Source: Lachnoclostridium sp.
GTDB lineage: Bacteria; Bacillota; Clostridia; Lachnospirales; Lachnospiraceae
Reading direction: 5' to 3'
NCBI GenBank assembly: GCA_021770065.1
Contig: JAETRR010000002.1
Span: 204,450 to 268,449, forward strand
Length of the DNA: 64,000 nucleotides
The notes beneath the pieces are model-generated. The model had not been told where the DNA came from. It did no database searches and saw only the letters and a program-made list of their open reading frames with translations. A program made the position numbers and the translations under genes. Below are positions 55,427-63,988 of this stretch, piece after piece; the first letter of the stretch is position 1, and the number at the start of each line of letters is the position of its first letter.

Positions 55427-56257
55427 TCAGGCTCCCGGCCTCTGGTTCAAAAGCCACGGCAGGCAGAGCATTCCCCATCCCTGTTGATTTCTCGGAAGTC
55501 CCAGATCCTTACAGGAACCAGCCAGAAGCATCTTCACTTCCTTATTGGTCAGTTCCCTTCTTCCCGAAAGCAAGAGTGCCAGCCCTCCGGCTACTACCGG
55601 TGTGGCCATGGATGTACCTGATTTGGCAGTATAAGCGGTGGCTCCCGGCTTTCTCCATCCTGCATTGCAGGAGTTAATATAGGCTCCCGGCGCCACCACA
55701 TCCGGTTTGCAGATACAGTCAGACGTCGGCCCTCTCCCCGAGTAATTGGCCCTGCGCTTTCCCATAACCCGGACTGCCTGGTTATCGTCGGAGCAGCCCA
55801 CGGTGATCACTTTGGGGCTGGTTCCCGGCACGGTAATGGAGGAACGATCCGGCCCCTGGTTCCCGGCAGCGGCACAGACCACAAAGCCGCAGTCCCAGGC
55901 CTCCTCCACAGCCTCCAGAAGCCCCGATTTCTCCGAATACCGGGGAGCCGTGCTTCCCATGGAAATATTTATAATCCGGACATCGTACTCTTTTCCGTGC
56001 TCAATCAGCCAGTGAAGGGCTTCTATCACCGCCTTGCTGTTCCCGTTTCCCATCCTGTCCAATACCTTTAGAGATACAAAATGGCATCCCGGCGCAATTC
56101 CCTGGTATTTTCCGCCCGATGCCGTCCCTGTCCCTCCTATAATTCCACAGATGTGGGTCCCATGACCGCAGTCATCGGACCCATTCTGATTTCGCCCAAT
56201 ATAGTTGTAGGAATAAACCATTCTCCCTTTCAAATCCGGATGCTGTGGATCCATTCC
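55427..56257 (-). pseudogene. S8 family peptidase, 5' end cut off by a mobile element
   Basis: The remaining ~277 residues read GMDPQHPDLKGRMVYSYNYI, then the His motif DDCGHGTHICGIIGG, oxyanion Asn in VVCAAAGNQGPDRSSI and Ser in TAKSGTSMATPVVAGGLALL. The catalytic Asp, which should stand two residues before the Gly of GMDPQHPDL (DTG motif), is missing: the codons there read Val-Glu-Gly, and an upstream in-frame stop follows within 16 codons. Homology therefore stops at about 56257, where the serine recombinase element begins. The missing 5' part should lie at the far end of the element. An extracellular or cytoplasmic location cannot be told. Confidence 0.82.
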
Positions 56258-56275
56258 CTCAACTGTCAAGTGCCT
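56248..56275. other. Left junction (att site) of the serine-recombinase element
   Basis: Peptidase coding homology ends between the Gly codon (56255-56257) and the next upstream codon (56258-56260). Just inside the element is AGTGCCTAA (read on plus at 56269-56277), repeated at 56346-56354 as AGTGCCTAA, possibly recombinase-binding sequence. Exact core not resolvable from one end. Confidence 0.6.
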
Positions 56276-56430
56276 AAGAGCAATTTTTTTATCTTTTTTT
56301 CAATTTTTTACCGCTTTTACGTTCCAAACAGTTGCCTGCCGTTCCATGAGTGCCTAAAACACTTACTTTCGTATTAAATAACTGCAAATTTCGGCTCGCA
56401 GAATGGCTCAGCCTTCCTATTTTCTTTCCA

Positions 56431-56523
56431 GTCAAATACCCCACAGCTTGCTGCGAGGTATTTGACTCTCGCGGCATTCGCCAAATGCTCGTGCAAGCAC
56501 GGCACTTGGCTCATTGCTCGCGG
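56431..56523. repeat. Element palindrome pair, copy 1
   Basis: Two adjacent hairpins. The first pairs GTCAAATACC (56431-56440) with GGTATTTGAC (56457-56466). The second pairs CGCGGCATTCGCCAA with TTGGCTCATTGCTCGCG around TGCTCGTGC/GCACGGCA. The second overlaps the last codons of the recombinase gene. The same module occurs at 62796-62887 with a changed but still paired inner stem. Confidence 0.75.
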
Positions 56524-58037
56524 AAATAAATCTCTATATGATGTTCATCATAGACCTCAATCTTCTCTATATAGCGTCCTATCATCTCTTTTGTCAACTC
56601 TGCAAACGGGCTTCCAGCACCCGGCTTTTCCATGTCTGCTTTCATATGATTACAATTTTCTTCCATTGTTTCAAGATTTTCATTCAGACTTTTCAGCTCT
56701 TTTTCCAGGGACTTTTGCACCGATTTCTCTGGCCAGAAGCCGTCTGCCTTACCTAAAGCATAATTCTGATAAGCCTCAAAATTCTGCTGTTTCAGCTTCT
56801 CTATTCTAGCCTCCAAAGCCTGCCTTTTCTCTTTTAATTCCTTAATTTCCTGCTTAAGCCCCTTTGTCCTCTCCATATGAAGCCGCTTTAGTTCCCCATC
56901 CGCAGACAGCTTATTCTGCATCATAAAGAGGACATATTGTTCCATAAACATGGCATTTACCTTTATGATACATTGCTCCATTGTATTTGCATAACGATAG
57001 CCACAAGTGAAATATGGGTTTAAGCCCCTCCTATATGCCAGATTCTTTTTACAACAGCCACACACTAATTTCCCGACAAGCGGATGTGTTGAACGATACT
57101 GTGGCGTTACTTTCTTTCCTCTCCCTTCCTGTACCTTGTCAAACACTTCTTTGTCAATAATAGGTTCGTGGTGGTTGTATGTAATCATCCATTCTTCACG
57201 GGGTTTTATATGGTTCTTTCCTCCAACGGTATCTCTGTAATACTTTTTCTGCACAATATTTCCGATATATATTTCATTCCTTAATATACCACATATAGTA
57301 CTGGTATTCCACAGAAATCTTCCTGCCTTGGGAATCCTGCTTGTCTGTCCCTTTTCAATTTTAAATTCAATCGGCGTCTTTACATGTGCTTCGTTGAACA
57401 TCCTAGTTATTTCCGTAGTTGTATGTCCTTCCACTGTTAAAGAAAAAATCCGTTTTACTATCTTCGCTTCATCTTTTGCTATCAGCAGGGCGTGTCTGTC
57501 CCTGGGATCTTTTTCGTATCCAAAAGGACTGTTTCCACTTATATACTGCCCCCTTTCCTTTCTTATAGCAAGAGAGGAATGCACCTTTTTAGATAAATCT
57601 TTGCTGTACAGATCATAAAGCAGATTCTTAAAATTTACATCAATATCAGCGATACTTCCCTTATAATTGCTGCTGTCGTAATTATCATTTATGGAAATGA
57701 AACGGACTCCAAGAAAAGGAAATATCTGTTCAAGATAAGCCCCCAGCTCAATGTAATCTCTTGCAAATCTTGAAAAGTCTTTCACAACAACACAATCAAT
57801 CATGCCGCTTCGAATCTCTTCCAGCATTGCCTGCATACCGGGACGTTCAAAATTTGTCCCTGTATAGCCGTCGTCACAAAACTCAAGCAGATCGTAGTCT
57901 TCAAAATGATCCGCAGCATATTGATTCAAAAGGATTCTCTGCATGGTAATACTGTTGCTTTCGGATGCTGTTTCTGCTTTCAATTTACTATCCTCTTTGG
58001 ATAAACGGATATAAATTGCAATCCGGTACTTTTTCAT
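56511..58037 (-). CDS. Large serine recombinase 3
   Basis: Site-specific DNA recombinase of the resolvase/TndX class, 508 residues. N-terminal catalytic domain with RIAIYIRLSKEDSKLKAETA and the nucleophile Ser in SESNSITMQRILLNQYA, then DCVVVKDFSRFARDYIELGA. A recombinase domain comes around 170-290, the zinc ribbon LVCGCCKKNLAYRRGLNPYF with CGYRYANTMEQC, and a coiled coil (about 385-450). Last of three recombinases in tandem; it overlaps the previous gene by 4 bp (ATGA). Nearest to the element's left end. Confidence 0.95.
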   Translation of the reverse strand: MKKYRIAIYIRLSKEDSKLKAETASESNSITMQRILLNQYAADHFEDYDLLEFCDDGYTGTNFERPGMQAMLEEIRSGMIDCVVVKDFSRFARDYIELGAYLEQIFPFLGVRFISINDNYDSSNYKGSIADIDVNFKNLLYDLYSKDLSKKVHSSLAIRKERGQYISGNSPFGYEKDPRDRHALLIAKDEAKIVKRIFSLTVEGHTTTEITRMFNEAHVKTPIEFKIEKGQTSRIPKAGRFLWNTSTICGILRNEIYIGNIVQKKYYRDTVGGKNHIKPREEWMITYNHHEPIIDKEVFDKVQEGRGKKVTPQYRSTHPLVGKLVCGCCKKNLAYRRGLNPYFTCGYRYANTMEQCIIKVNAMFMEQYVLFMMQNKLSADGELKRLHMERTKGLKQEIKELKEKRQALEARIEKLKQQNFEAYQNYALGKADGFWPEKSVQKSLEKELKSLNENLETMEENCNHMKADMEKPGAGSPFAELTKEMIGRYIEKIEVYDEHHIEIYFREQ

Positions 58038-59722
58038 ATTAAATGTCCCCCCTTTCCCGGCAGGAGATCTTTTCTTTTGAAAGCAAAAATTATCTTGACT
58101 CTGTGATCCGGATAAACCTCTATTCTTTGAATCAGGGTGCGTATTACCTCTGCAGTCAGCTCGCTCTTTTCATTTCCTTTTACCAGGGTCCTCAGAAAAT
58201 GATTCTTTTTGGCGGTCTCGGAATCGATTGTCCTGAGCCGGTCTGCGGCAGCGGCACTTTTCTGTCTAAGAGCCAACATTCTCTTATCATTCTCTTCCTT
58301 TGCAGTTTTAAAGCACTCCTCATCCATCTCTCCCATCCGGTATTTGAGGTACTGTTCGCTTCCAAGCTTTCGAATCCCTTCCAGCTTTTTTTCACAGTCA
58401 AGTATCTGCCTGTTCCATTCCTTTTTCAAAGCTTCCGCTTCCCGGTTATTGCTCTCAACAAGCTCCTTTGGACGCATTGCTGACAGGGAAAACTCCTGCC
58501 TGATCACTTTTTTTACAATATCAGTCAGCGCATACAAGGTAATATTTTTGCCAACACATTTCAAGTGATCCACCCTGCCAAGCCTTGAACAATTATAACT
58601 GTATACTCTTACTCTGCCCCTTTTTAGTTCCTTTACAGCTATGCTTCTTCTCATTTTTGAACCGCAGTCCCCACAGTAAAGCACATCCGCAAAGATATCC
58701 TCATCCAAAGGAACAGCTTTTGAAAATCCATCCTTATTGCAGTATATTGACATCTTTTCAAACCTGTTTGCAGCCTCAAAGAAAACATTTTCACTGACAA
58801 GCGGCTCATGGGTATGTTCTTTTACAGACCAATCCTCAGAATCAATGTCATGCCTGTCACGCATCGTATAATCTTTTCCGCAGGTACTCCCCTGAACAAG
58901 ACAGCCCATGTATATCGGATTTTTCAAAATTCCTTCAACCGACCTCCTTGACCACTCTAAAAGCTTCTCTTTATCCTGACAGTAAATCTGCCCTGTCTTA
59001 CGGTATTCCGATGGCCTGGCAATCCCATTTTCATAGAGCCATGCGACAATCTCTTTCATACCTTTGCCGGAAAGAAATAAATCATATATTTTTTTAACAA
59101 TATCTGATGTAATCTCCTCTGCAAAAAGACATCTCTTACCGTCTATCCGTTTAACCCTGTATCCATAGGGCGAAACACCGCCTATATAACTGCCCTGCTC
59201 CCGCTTTGTCTTTCTGCTGGATTTTACCTTTGCGGAAATATCCTTTGCATACATCTCATTGACCAGATTTTTAAGGTTTACGCTTAATGTCTCATTCTGT
59301 CCTGATATGTTCATGCTGTCAAAGTTATCGGTAACTGCTATAAAGCGCACACCCATGAACGGAAATATTTTTTCAATATAGTTTCCGGTTTCAATATGGT
59401 TCCTGCCAAACCTGGACAAATCCTTTACAACGATGCAGTCTATCCTCCGCATCCTCACATCACGCATCATGCGTTCAAAGCCTTCCCGATTAAAGTTTGT
59501 TCCGGTCTTGCCAAGATCTACATAGCTGTCATATAAAATCATGTCTCCCTGCCGGCCTATAAACTCCTTTGCAATTTCCATCTGTGTCTCAATGGATTCA
59601 TTTTTTCTTTCATCCGAATCCACGGAAAGCCTTGCATAAATGCCGACGGAATACATTTTTGACGATTGCCTTTTTACCCTTGTATCCAAAGCCGGCGGAT
59701 TCTTTTTTGACGTTCTTGCCAT
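58034..59722 (-). CDS. Large serine recombinase 2
   Basis: 562 residues. Basic N-terminal extension (about 25 residues), catalytic domain with VGIYARLSVDSDERKNESIE and nucleophile Ser in ESIETQMEIAK, DCIVVKDLSRFGRNHIETGN; recombinase domain; zinc ribbon VLYCGDCGSKMRRSIAVKEL with a later NCSRLGRVDHLKC; coiled coil and C-terminal helices. The start abuts the stop of recombinase 1 (TAA then ATG) with AAAGGAGG upstream. Whether it acts alone or with its neighbours, as CcrA/CcrB do, is unknown. Confidence 0.95.
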   Translation of the reverse strand: MARTSKKNPPALDTRVKRQSSKMYSVGIYARLSVDSDERKNESIETQMEIAKEFIGRQGDMILYDSYVDLGKTGTNFNREGFERMMRDVRMRRIDCIVVKDLSRFGRNHIETGNYIEKIFPFMGVRFIAVTDNFDSMNISGQNETLSVNLKNLVNEMYAKDISAKVKSSRKTKREQGSYIGGVSPYGYRVKRIDGKRCLFAEEITSDIVKKIYDLFLSGKGMKEIVAWLYENGIARPSEYRKTGQIYCQDKEKLLEWSRRSVEGILKNPIYMGCLVQGSTCGKDYTMRDRHDIDSEDWSVKEHTHEPLVSENVFFEAANRFEKMSIYCNKDGFSKAVPLDEDIFADVLYCGDCGSKMRRSIAVKELKRGRVRVYSYNCSRLGRVDHLKCVGKNITLYALTDIVKKVIRQEFSLSAMRPKELVESNNREAEALKKEWNRQILDCEKKLEGIRKLGSEQYLKYRMGEMDEECFKTAKEENDKRMLALRQKSAAAADRLRTIDSETAKKNHFLRTLVKGNEKSELTAEVIRTLIQRIEVYPDHRVKIIFAFKRKDLLPGKGGHLI

Positions 59723-61378
59723 TTAGACTGCCTCCTTTTCCTTCTGCTGTTCTGTCAAGACATAATCCTCCAGCATAAGCATTTTGGAAAACAGTTCTTT
59801 ATACCTTAATTCCAGATATACACGCTTATCTTCATATACAAGGATACGCTTTACAAAGGAAATAAGCGTTGTCCTGTCAAGAGCCGTAATCTGCATTACG
59901 TTTTTCATCCGTTCCAGATTGATTCCTGCTGTAATTCCCGACCGAAAAAGCTTCTTTATGGTCTCCTCCTGACTGCTGATGGATTTTTGAAGCTCCCGAT
60001 AACGCTTTTCATAAATTTCTCTGAAATTCTTAAAATCCTCTTCTGTGATAATTCCTTTCTTCAAGTCCTCGTAAAGCGCTGCCCGAAGATTCAGGTATTT
60101 GTCCTGTTCACTGTGCAGTTTTTGAATTTCCTTATCAAAAGCCGCCACTTCTTCAAAATGAATCTCCATCTGCTCTATTTTCTCAAGGACCCTGCTTTTG
60201 TCCAAAAAGAGCGCCACCTGTTGTCTTAGTCCTGTCAATACAAGGAAGTTTAAATCTTCCTCAGAAATGGCATGCCTGGTACAGCTGCCGCCGCTGTTTT
60301 GGGTGGAACAGATGAAGGAAACGGTTTCTTTCCCCTTATATCTGTTTATGCGCCGTGTCATCGGCTGCATACAGTCGCCGCAGAACAACAGGCCGGCATA
60401 AATATGTGCTTTCTTTTCTCCGCAAACCGCACGGGTATCAACCTTTAACAAATCCTGAACAATCTCGAAATCTTCATTCGAAATAATTGCCTCGTGGGCT
60501 CCTGGCACCCTTATCCATTCGTCCTCCGGTTTTTTGACGGATTTCTTTACCTTGTAATTTACCTTTTCCTCTTTTCCCTGTACCAGCGTTCCAATATAAG
60601 TCTCATTCGTCAGTATCCTCTTTATGGCAACTGACGACCATCTGGCTTTGGCTTCGGTTACAAAACTCGTCTGAAATTTTTCTCCACGTACTTTCTTGTA
60701 TTCCATAGGGGAGAGGATTCCCATTTCATCCAGTCGTTTTGCAATGGCAAGGTTACTGTATCCCTCTATTTTCCATGCGAAAATCTTTTTCACAATGTCA
60801 GCGGCATAATCATCCGGCACAAGCTGATTTCTGTTGTCCTCACTCTTTTTATACCCGAAAACTGCAAAGGCCCCAATAAAGTCTCCCTTTTCTCTCTTGA
60901 TTTTCTGATGGCTCCGCACTTTTCCGGATATGTCCCTGGAATAAGAATCATTGACAAAGTTTTTGACGGGCACCACTAAGGATGTTTCATTATAATCCGC
61001 TGTCAATGAATCAAAATGGTCTGTCAATGCAATAAAGCGCACAGAAAAAGCCGGAAAGGTTTTTTGAATCAACCGCCCGGCTTCTATATAATCTCGTCCC
61101 AGTCTGGACAAATCCTTTACTATCACACAGTCTACATGACCGGCTTCTATGTCTTTCATCATCCGCTTAAATTCCGGCCTGTCAAAATTGGCTCCCGAAA
61201 ATCCATCGTCTACATAGATGTCATAGATCTCCATATCGTCCTGTTTTCTGATAAAAGAACGGATCATGTCTCTTTGTGAACTGATACTGTTACTCTCAGA
61301 TTTGTTGCCATCAATATCTTCATCATCACGACTTAAACGGAGATAAATGGCTGCATTATAAAATTCTTTCGCTTTCAT
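59723..61378 (-). CDS. Large serine recombinase 1 (DUF4368-type)
   Basis: 551 residues from the ATG at 61378 (AGGAGG upstream; the in-frame Met 33 bp earlier has none). Catalytic domain NAAIYLRLSRDDEDIDGNKS with nucleophile Ser in SESNSISSQRDMIRSFI, DGFSGANFDRPEFKRMMKDI and DCVIVKDLSRLGRDYIEAGR. Recombinase domain, zinc ribbon LLFCGDCMQPMTRRINRYKG with CSTQNSGGSC, long coiled coil (about 400-470), and a C-terminal DUF4368-like segment (LDRTTLISFVKRILVYEDKR). It belongs to the TndX/TnpX-like group of Clostridial conjugative or mobilisable elements. First of the three. Confidence 0.95.
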   Translation of the reverse strand: MKAKEFYNAAIYLRLSRDDEDIDGNKSESNSISSQRDMIRSFIRKQDDMEIYDIYVDDGFSGANFDRPEFKRMMKDIEAGHVDCVIVKDLSRLGRDYIEAGRLIQKTFPAFSVRFIALTDHFDSLTADYNETSLVVPVKNFVNDSYSRDISGKVRSHQKIKREKGDFIGAFAVFGYKKSEDNRNQLVPDDYAADIVKKIFAWKIEGYSNLAIAKRLDEMGILSPMEYKKVRGEKFQTSFVTEAKARWSSVAIKRILTNETYIGTLVQGKEEKVNYKVKKSVKKPEDEWIRVPGAHEAIISNEDFEIVQDLLKVDTRAVCGEKKAHIYAGLLFCGDCMQPMTRRINRYKGKETVSFICSTQNSGGSCTRHAISEEDLNFLVLTGLRQQVALFLDKSRVLEKIEQMEIHFEEVAAFDKEIQKLHSEQDKYLNLRAALYEDLKKGIITEEDFKNFREIYEKRYRELQKSISSQEETIKKLFRSGITAGINLERMKNVMQITALDRTTLISFVKRILVYEDKRVYLELRYKELFSKMLMLEDYVLTEQQKEKEAV

Positions 61379-61517
61379 CTGCGTTCCTCCTGATTTCAAC
61401 ATCGTTAGCAAAACCCGTCCTACGGGGCAATGTAACCTGCAATCAGGATTCCCACTGAAATAATCCTGCTTTCAGATTAACATAACTCTTTTTGTTTGTA
61501 AAGGATTTTGAAATATT

Positions 61518-61796
61518 CTATACCATAATCTGTGTCTTTCTTTTTGTCAGCAAAATCATTCGGTCATCAATCGAATCCTCCGCTCCCTCCATAAAGCCTA
61601 TCTGTAAAATATATTCTCCAACGTTCATCGCAAATGGGTTGCCTGTCTGCTCCATAAAGGAACGGATACGGCTCTCTACGCTCTTGGTTGTATCAATCAC
61701 AATATCCTCCGCATTTACAAGATCCTCTCTTTTTAGTTCCATGATGTTCATATTCTGCATACGCTTTAATTCTTCTATTGATAAATTCATACTCAT
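61518..61796 (-). CDS. DUF6870-like small protein
   Basis: About 92 residues from ATG 61796 (AGAGG 6 bp upstream): MSMNLSIEELKRMQNMNIME, LKREDLVNAEDIVIDTTKSV, GNPFAMNVGEYILQIGF and SIDDRMILLTKRK. The pattern matches DUF6870 proteins, small soluble proteins regularly placed before serine recombinases in Lachnospiraceae elements; their role is unknown. It lies between the PemK/MazF toxin gene (174 bp upstream) and recombinase 1 (140 bp downstream). It might be the antitoxin or a recombination directionality factor; neither is shown. Confidence 0.75.
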   Translation of the reverse strand: MSMNLSIEELKRMQNMNIMELKREDLVNAEDIVIDTTKSVESRIRSFMEQTGNPFAMNVGEYILQIGFMEGAEDSIDDRMILLTKRKTQIMV

Positions 61797-61969
61797 CCAC
61801 TGCCTCTTTGTACTTGCTCTTTCTACCTTATTCGTAAATCCGGTTGTCCTATGACTTTGTAAAAGGCATATATTAAAAAGCCGCCTTCTAGTATTTTCTT
61901 CATACTGATGTATGTAAATGCCGGACATATGCCCGGCTGAGAAAATTCTTTCATCCATATAGTTTTCTC

Positions 61970-62335
61970 TTAATTATATTTATCAAATACACCTACCTGT
62001 ACTTGCACCGCTTCGGTAATCCTGTCAAGGGTTTCCTCGCTGACTCTTCCCATATGAGCTATGATGCGGTCAAAATTCAGTGCCGTCACCTGCTCGCATA
62101 GGGCAATGCTGTGCTGCTCCAGCCCCTCGGCCCTGTGGGCAGATACAAATACATGGGTAGGAAGATTCTGCTTTTTATAGATTTTTGTAGACAACGGCAC
62201 CACCGTAATCACCATGCTGTGCTTATTTGCCCTGTTATTACTGACCACTACCACAGGGCGCATACCGCCCTGCATGCTTCCCTGATACTGTGCACCCAAA
62301 TCGGCGTACAGGATGTCTCCTCTTCGTATCCTCAT
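61970..62335 (-). CDS. PemK/MazF family toxin
   Basis: Sequence-specific endoribonuclease fold. The 121-residue protein starts MRIRRGDILYADLGAQYQGS, with QGGMRPVVVVSNNRANKHSM, VVPLSTKIYKKQNLPTHVFV and HSIALCEQVTALNFDRIIAH, all typical of MazF. Conserved Arg (in GMRPVVV) and Ser/Thr (PLST) of the active site are present. Start 62335 follows AGAGGAGG. No recognisable MazE-like antitoxin is encoded upstream; the small DUF6870 gene is downstream. Such toxins can stabilise mobile elements. Confidence 0.92.
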   Translation of the reverse strand: MRIRRGDILYADLGAQYQGSMQGGMRPVVVVSNNRANKHSMVITVVPLSTKIYKKQNLPTHVFVSAHRAEGLEQHSIALCEQVTALNFDRIIAHMGRVSEETLDRITEAVQVQVGVFDKYN

Positions 62336-62401
62336 TGAAAACTTCCGCCTCCTCTTTCCTGTGTTCTTATGAATTGAAATATCATTCAGATATCCTGTCA
62401 T

Positions 62402-63284
62402 GTGTCAAACGTCACAAAATACCGAAACAAAAGAGAAGTATCTGCCGGCATTATCCTCTCATATAGAAAAGCCTTAACTGTCACTCTAAACCTGAAAGAC
62501 TTTCCTGTATCAGAGGATAATATGGTGTTTCCACCACATTATCCCTAAAGTTTCTTCTGATAGTATCAATCACTCTCGCTTATCCCCGAACCGGGTAACA
62601 TACACAGGGTCGGCTATCCCACGCTGCGTCTCCATCATGCCCATCCGGACGGAATCCGCAGAGAGCCACTTCCGAAAAATGCGTTTCGCTGAAATTCCGG
62701 CGCTGTTTTATCTCATTATCCCCGGATGCCGCTCCGGTAGGCACAAACCTCTGCTTGGAACCTTCACAGGCACAATGCATCCTTATAACCGTCAAGTCAA
62801 ATACCCCGCAGAGCTGCAGGGTATTTGACCCTCGCGGCAGTCGCCAAACGGACATGCTAGCATGTCCGCTTGGCTCGTTGCTCGCGGGAATCAAATGCTG
62901 ATTTGAATTGGAAATAATTCCGTATCGAGGAACCTCGTCGCACGAAACGGGTTTCTGCCACCTTTACCAAAAAAAACCAATACGGATAAAGGCGAAAATA
63001 AAATCAGATGTATGCGTGTCCTATTTAATTGTGATTTTATGGCTTTTTCCAGCCTGTAATAAGCATAAACGAAAATAGGGTATTTTCAGAGTGCCAAAAT
63101 CCGCTATTTATGGCTGATATACGCCACCACGGGGCAGGGCTCCCCTGCGACATTGTAAATGCGGGAATCCGCCTGGAAAATCAAACGGCTTTGGAAGAAA
63201 CAATAGAAATGCTAGAAAACGGCTGACATACTACCGATATGAACCAGAAAACAGATAGTATTATGATACACGAATTGTCCTTTC
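62402..63284. other. Non-coding stretch of the element with inverted repeats and possible gene remnants
   Basis: No convincing gene in about 880 bp. It holds a cluster of GGATAAT/ATTATCC motifs: ATTATCCTCT at 62452, AGAGGATAAT at 62513, and the hairpin GGATAATATGGTG / CACCACATTATCC at 62515-62544. It also holds the palindrome module at 62796-62887. A 38-codon plus-strand frame (63110-63226, MADIRHHGAGLPCDIVNAGI) and a 34-codon frame (starting 63239) may be remnants of element genes; neither has a ribosome binding site. The mazF promoter should lie in its left part. Confidence 0.5.
62796..62887. repeat. Element palindrome pair, copy 2
   Basis: Same two-hairpin module and orientation as 56431-56523: GTCAAATACCCCGCAG with CTGCAGGGTATTTGAC, then CTCGCGGCAGTCGCCAAA, a perfect inner stem CGGACATGC/GCATGTCCG, and TTGGCTCGTTGCTCGCGG. 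The inner stem differs from copy 1 in sequence but not in pairing. Confidence 0.75.
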
Positions 63285-63341
63285 GGCCCAAAACAAAGGA
63301 AGAGATATGTAAGAAGCATTACGCCTCTCATATCTCTTCCT
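63285..63341 (-). terminator. Terminator of the small HTH gene
   Basis: AGGAAGAGATATG (63297-63309) pairs exactly with CATATCTCTTCCT (63329-63341), followed on the minus strand by TTTGTTTT. It overlaps the HTH stop codon. Confidence 0.75.
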
Positions 63342-63549
63342 AACCATCTTTTTCTTTTTCAAATCTGACAATGCTGTCCGGCGTACAGTTCAAAGCCATG
63401 CATAACTTTTCCAATGTATACATGGTAACATTTTTGTTATGCTTTAAGCTGTGTATGGTACTGGCCGGTATGTCATGCTTATTGATTAAGGCGTATGTGG
63501 TAACTCCCTGCCTTTTCATGGTGTCCCATAACGGTTCATAACTTATCAT
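63340..63549 (-). CDS. Small HTH (Cro/CI-type) regulator
   Basis: About 69 residues from ATG 63549 (AGGA 7 bp upstream): MISYEPLWDTMKRQGVTTYA, LINKHDIPASTIHSLKHNKN and VTMYTLEKLCMALNCTPDSI. This is the compact HTH_26 type common in Firmicute mobile elements. Upstream in-frame Mets at 63576 and 63618 lack better sites. It is divergent from the 76-residue gene at 63660, with a palindromic operator between them, so it probably represses that gene and itself. Its own terminator overlaps its stop codon. Confidence 0.88.
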   Translation of the reverse strand: MISYEPLWDTMKRQGVTTYALINKHDIPASTIHSLKHNKNVTMYTLEKLCMALNCTPDSIVRFEKEKDG

Positions 63550-63596
63550 AATCAGTTCCTGCTCCTTTAGTTTCATTATGGGTGATAAAAATCTAG

Positions 63597-63625
63597 TTGA
63601 ATATACTAAATATATCAAGTATAAT
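63597..63625 (+). promoter_or_regulatory. Promoter with embedded operator between divergent element genes
   Basis: TTGAAT (63597-63602) and TATAAT (63620-63625) with a 17-bp spacer drive the 63660 gene. The spacer is filled by the palindrome TATACTAAATATATCAAGTATA (63602-63623, 22 bp shown in two parts: TATACT and AGTATA ends), a likely site for the divergent HTH protein. Confidence 0.65.
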
Positions 63626-63659
63626 CGGTCTATAGACTATATCGAAAAGGAGACCTCAT

Positions 63660-63890
63660 ATGAATATTCGAAAGCTTCAGAAAAAGATATTAAGACTGGA
63701 CAAAAAAATAGGGAAAATCTTAAAAACAACTGGTCATCATTTGGAACTGATAGAGTATGATTCTAAAAAAGACGGCCCACAATATCAGGTTTTGCATGAT
63801 GTCGTAGGCCACCTTGATTATATACACGATAAGCTTCGCAGAACCAAAACTTTTTATAGGAAACGGTCCATCCCGTCCGCCATTTCGTAA
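63660..63890 (+). CDS. Small basic protein, unknown function
   Basis: The 76-residue product MNIRKLQKKILRLDKKIGKI (continuing LKTTGHHLELIEYDSKKDGP) is Lys/Arg-rich at both ends, predicted helical, with no TM segment. Strong AAAGGAGACC ribosome binding site 5 bp from the ATG. It is transcribed from a near-consensus promoter carrying a palindromic operator and is divergent from the HTH gene. I do not recognise a family. It could be a DNA-binding or regulatory protein of the mobile element. Confidence 0.7.
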   Translation: MNIRKLQKKILRLDKKIGKILKTTGHHLELIEYDSKKDGPQYQVLHDVVGHLDYIHDKLRRTKTFYRKRSIPSAIS

Positions 63891-63959
63891 ACGGTAGATA
63901 GTGCGTACCTCGACTGTGAGGGAAAAATGTGTGACAATAGACTATATTTCTATCATGGG

Positions 63960-63988
63960 TATCAAAAGTTAAGTCTCAACTTTTGATA
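63960..63988. repeat. Palindrome near the window end
   Basis: TATCAAAAGTT and AACTTTTGATA flank a 7-nt spacer. No uridine run follows, so it is a weak terminator candidate or a protein site downstream of the 76-residue gene. The decamer TAGACTATAT occurs both at about 63633 and 63939. Confidence 0.5.

Noticed and set aside
62637..62828. 63-codon plus-strand frame in the element
   Set aside because: No ribosome binding site and it ends inside the palindrome module; more likely non-coding element DNA.
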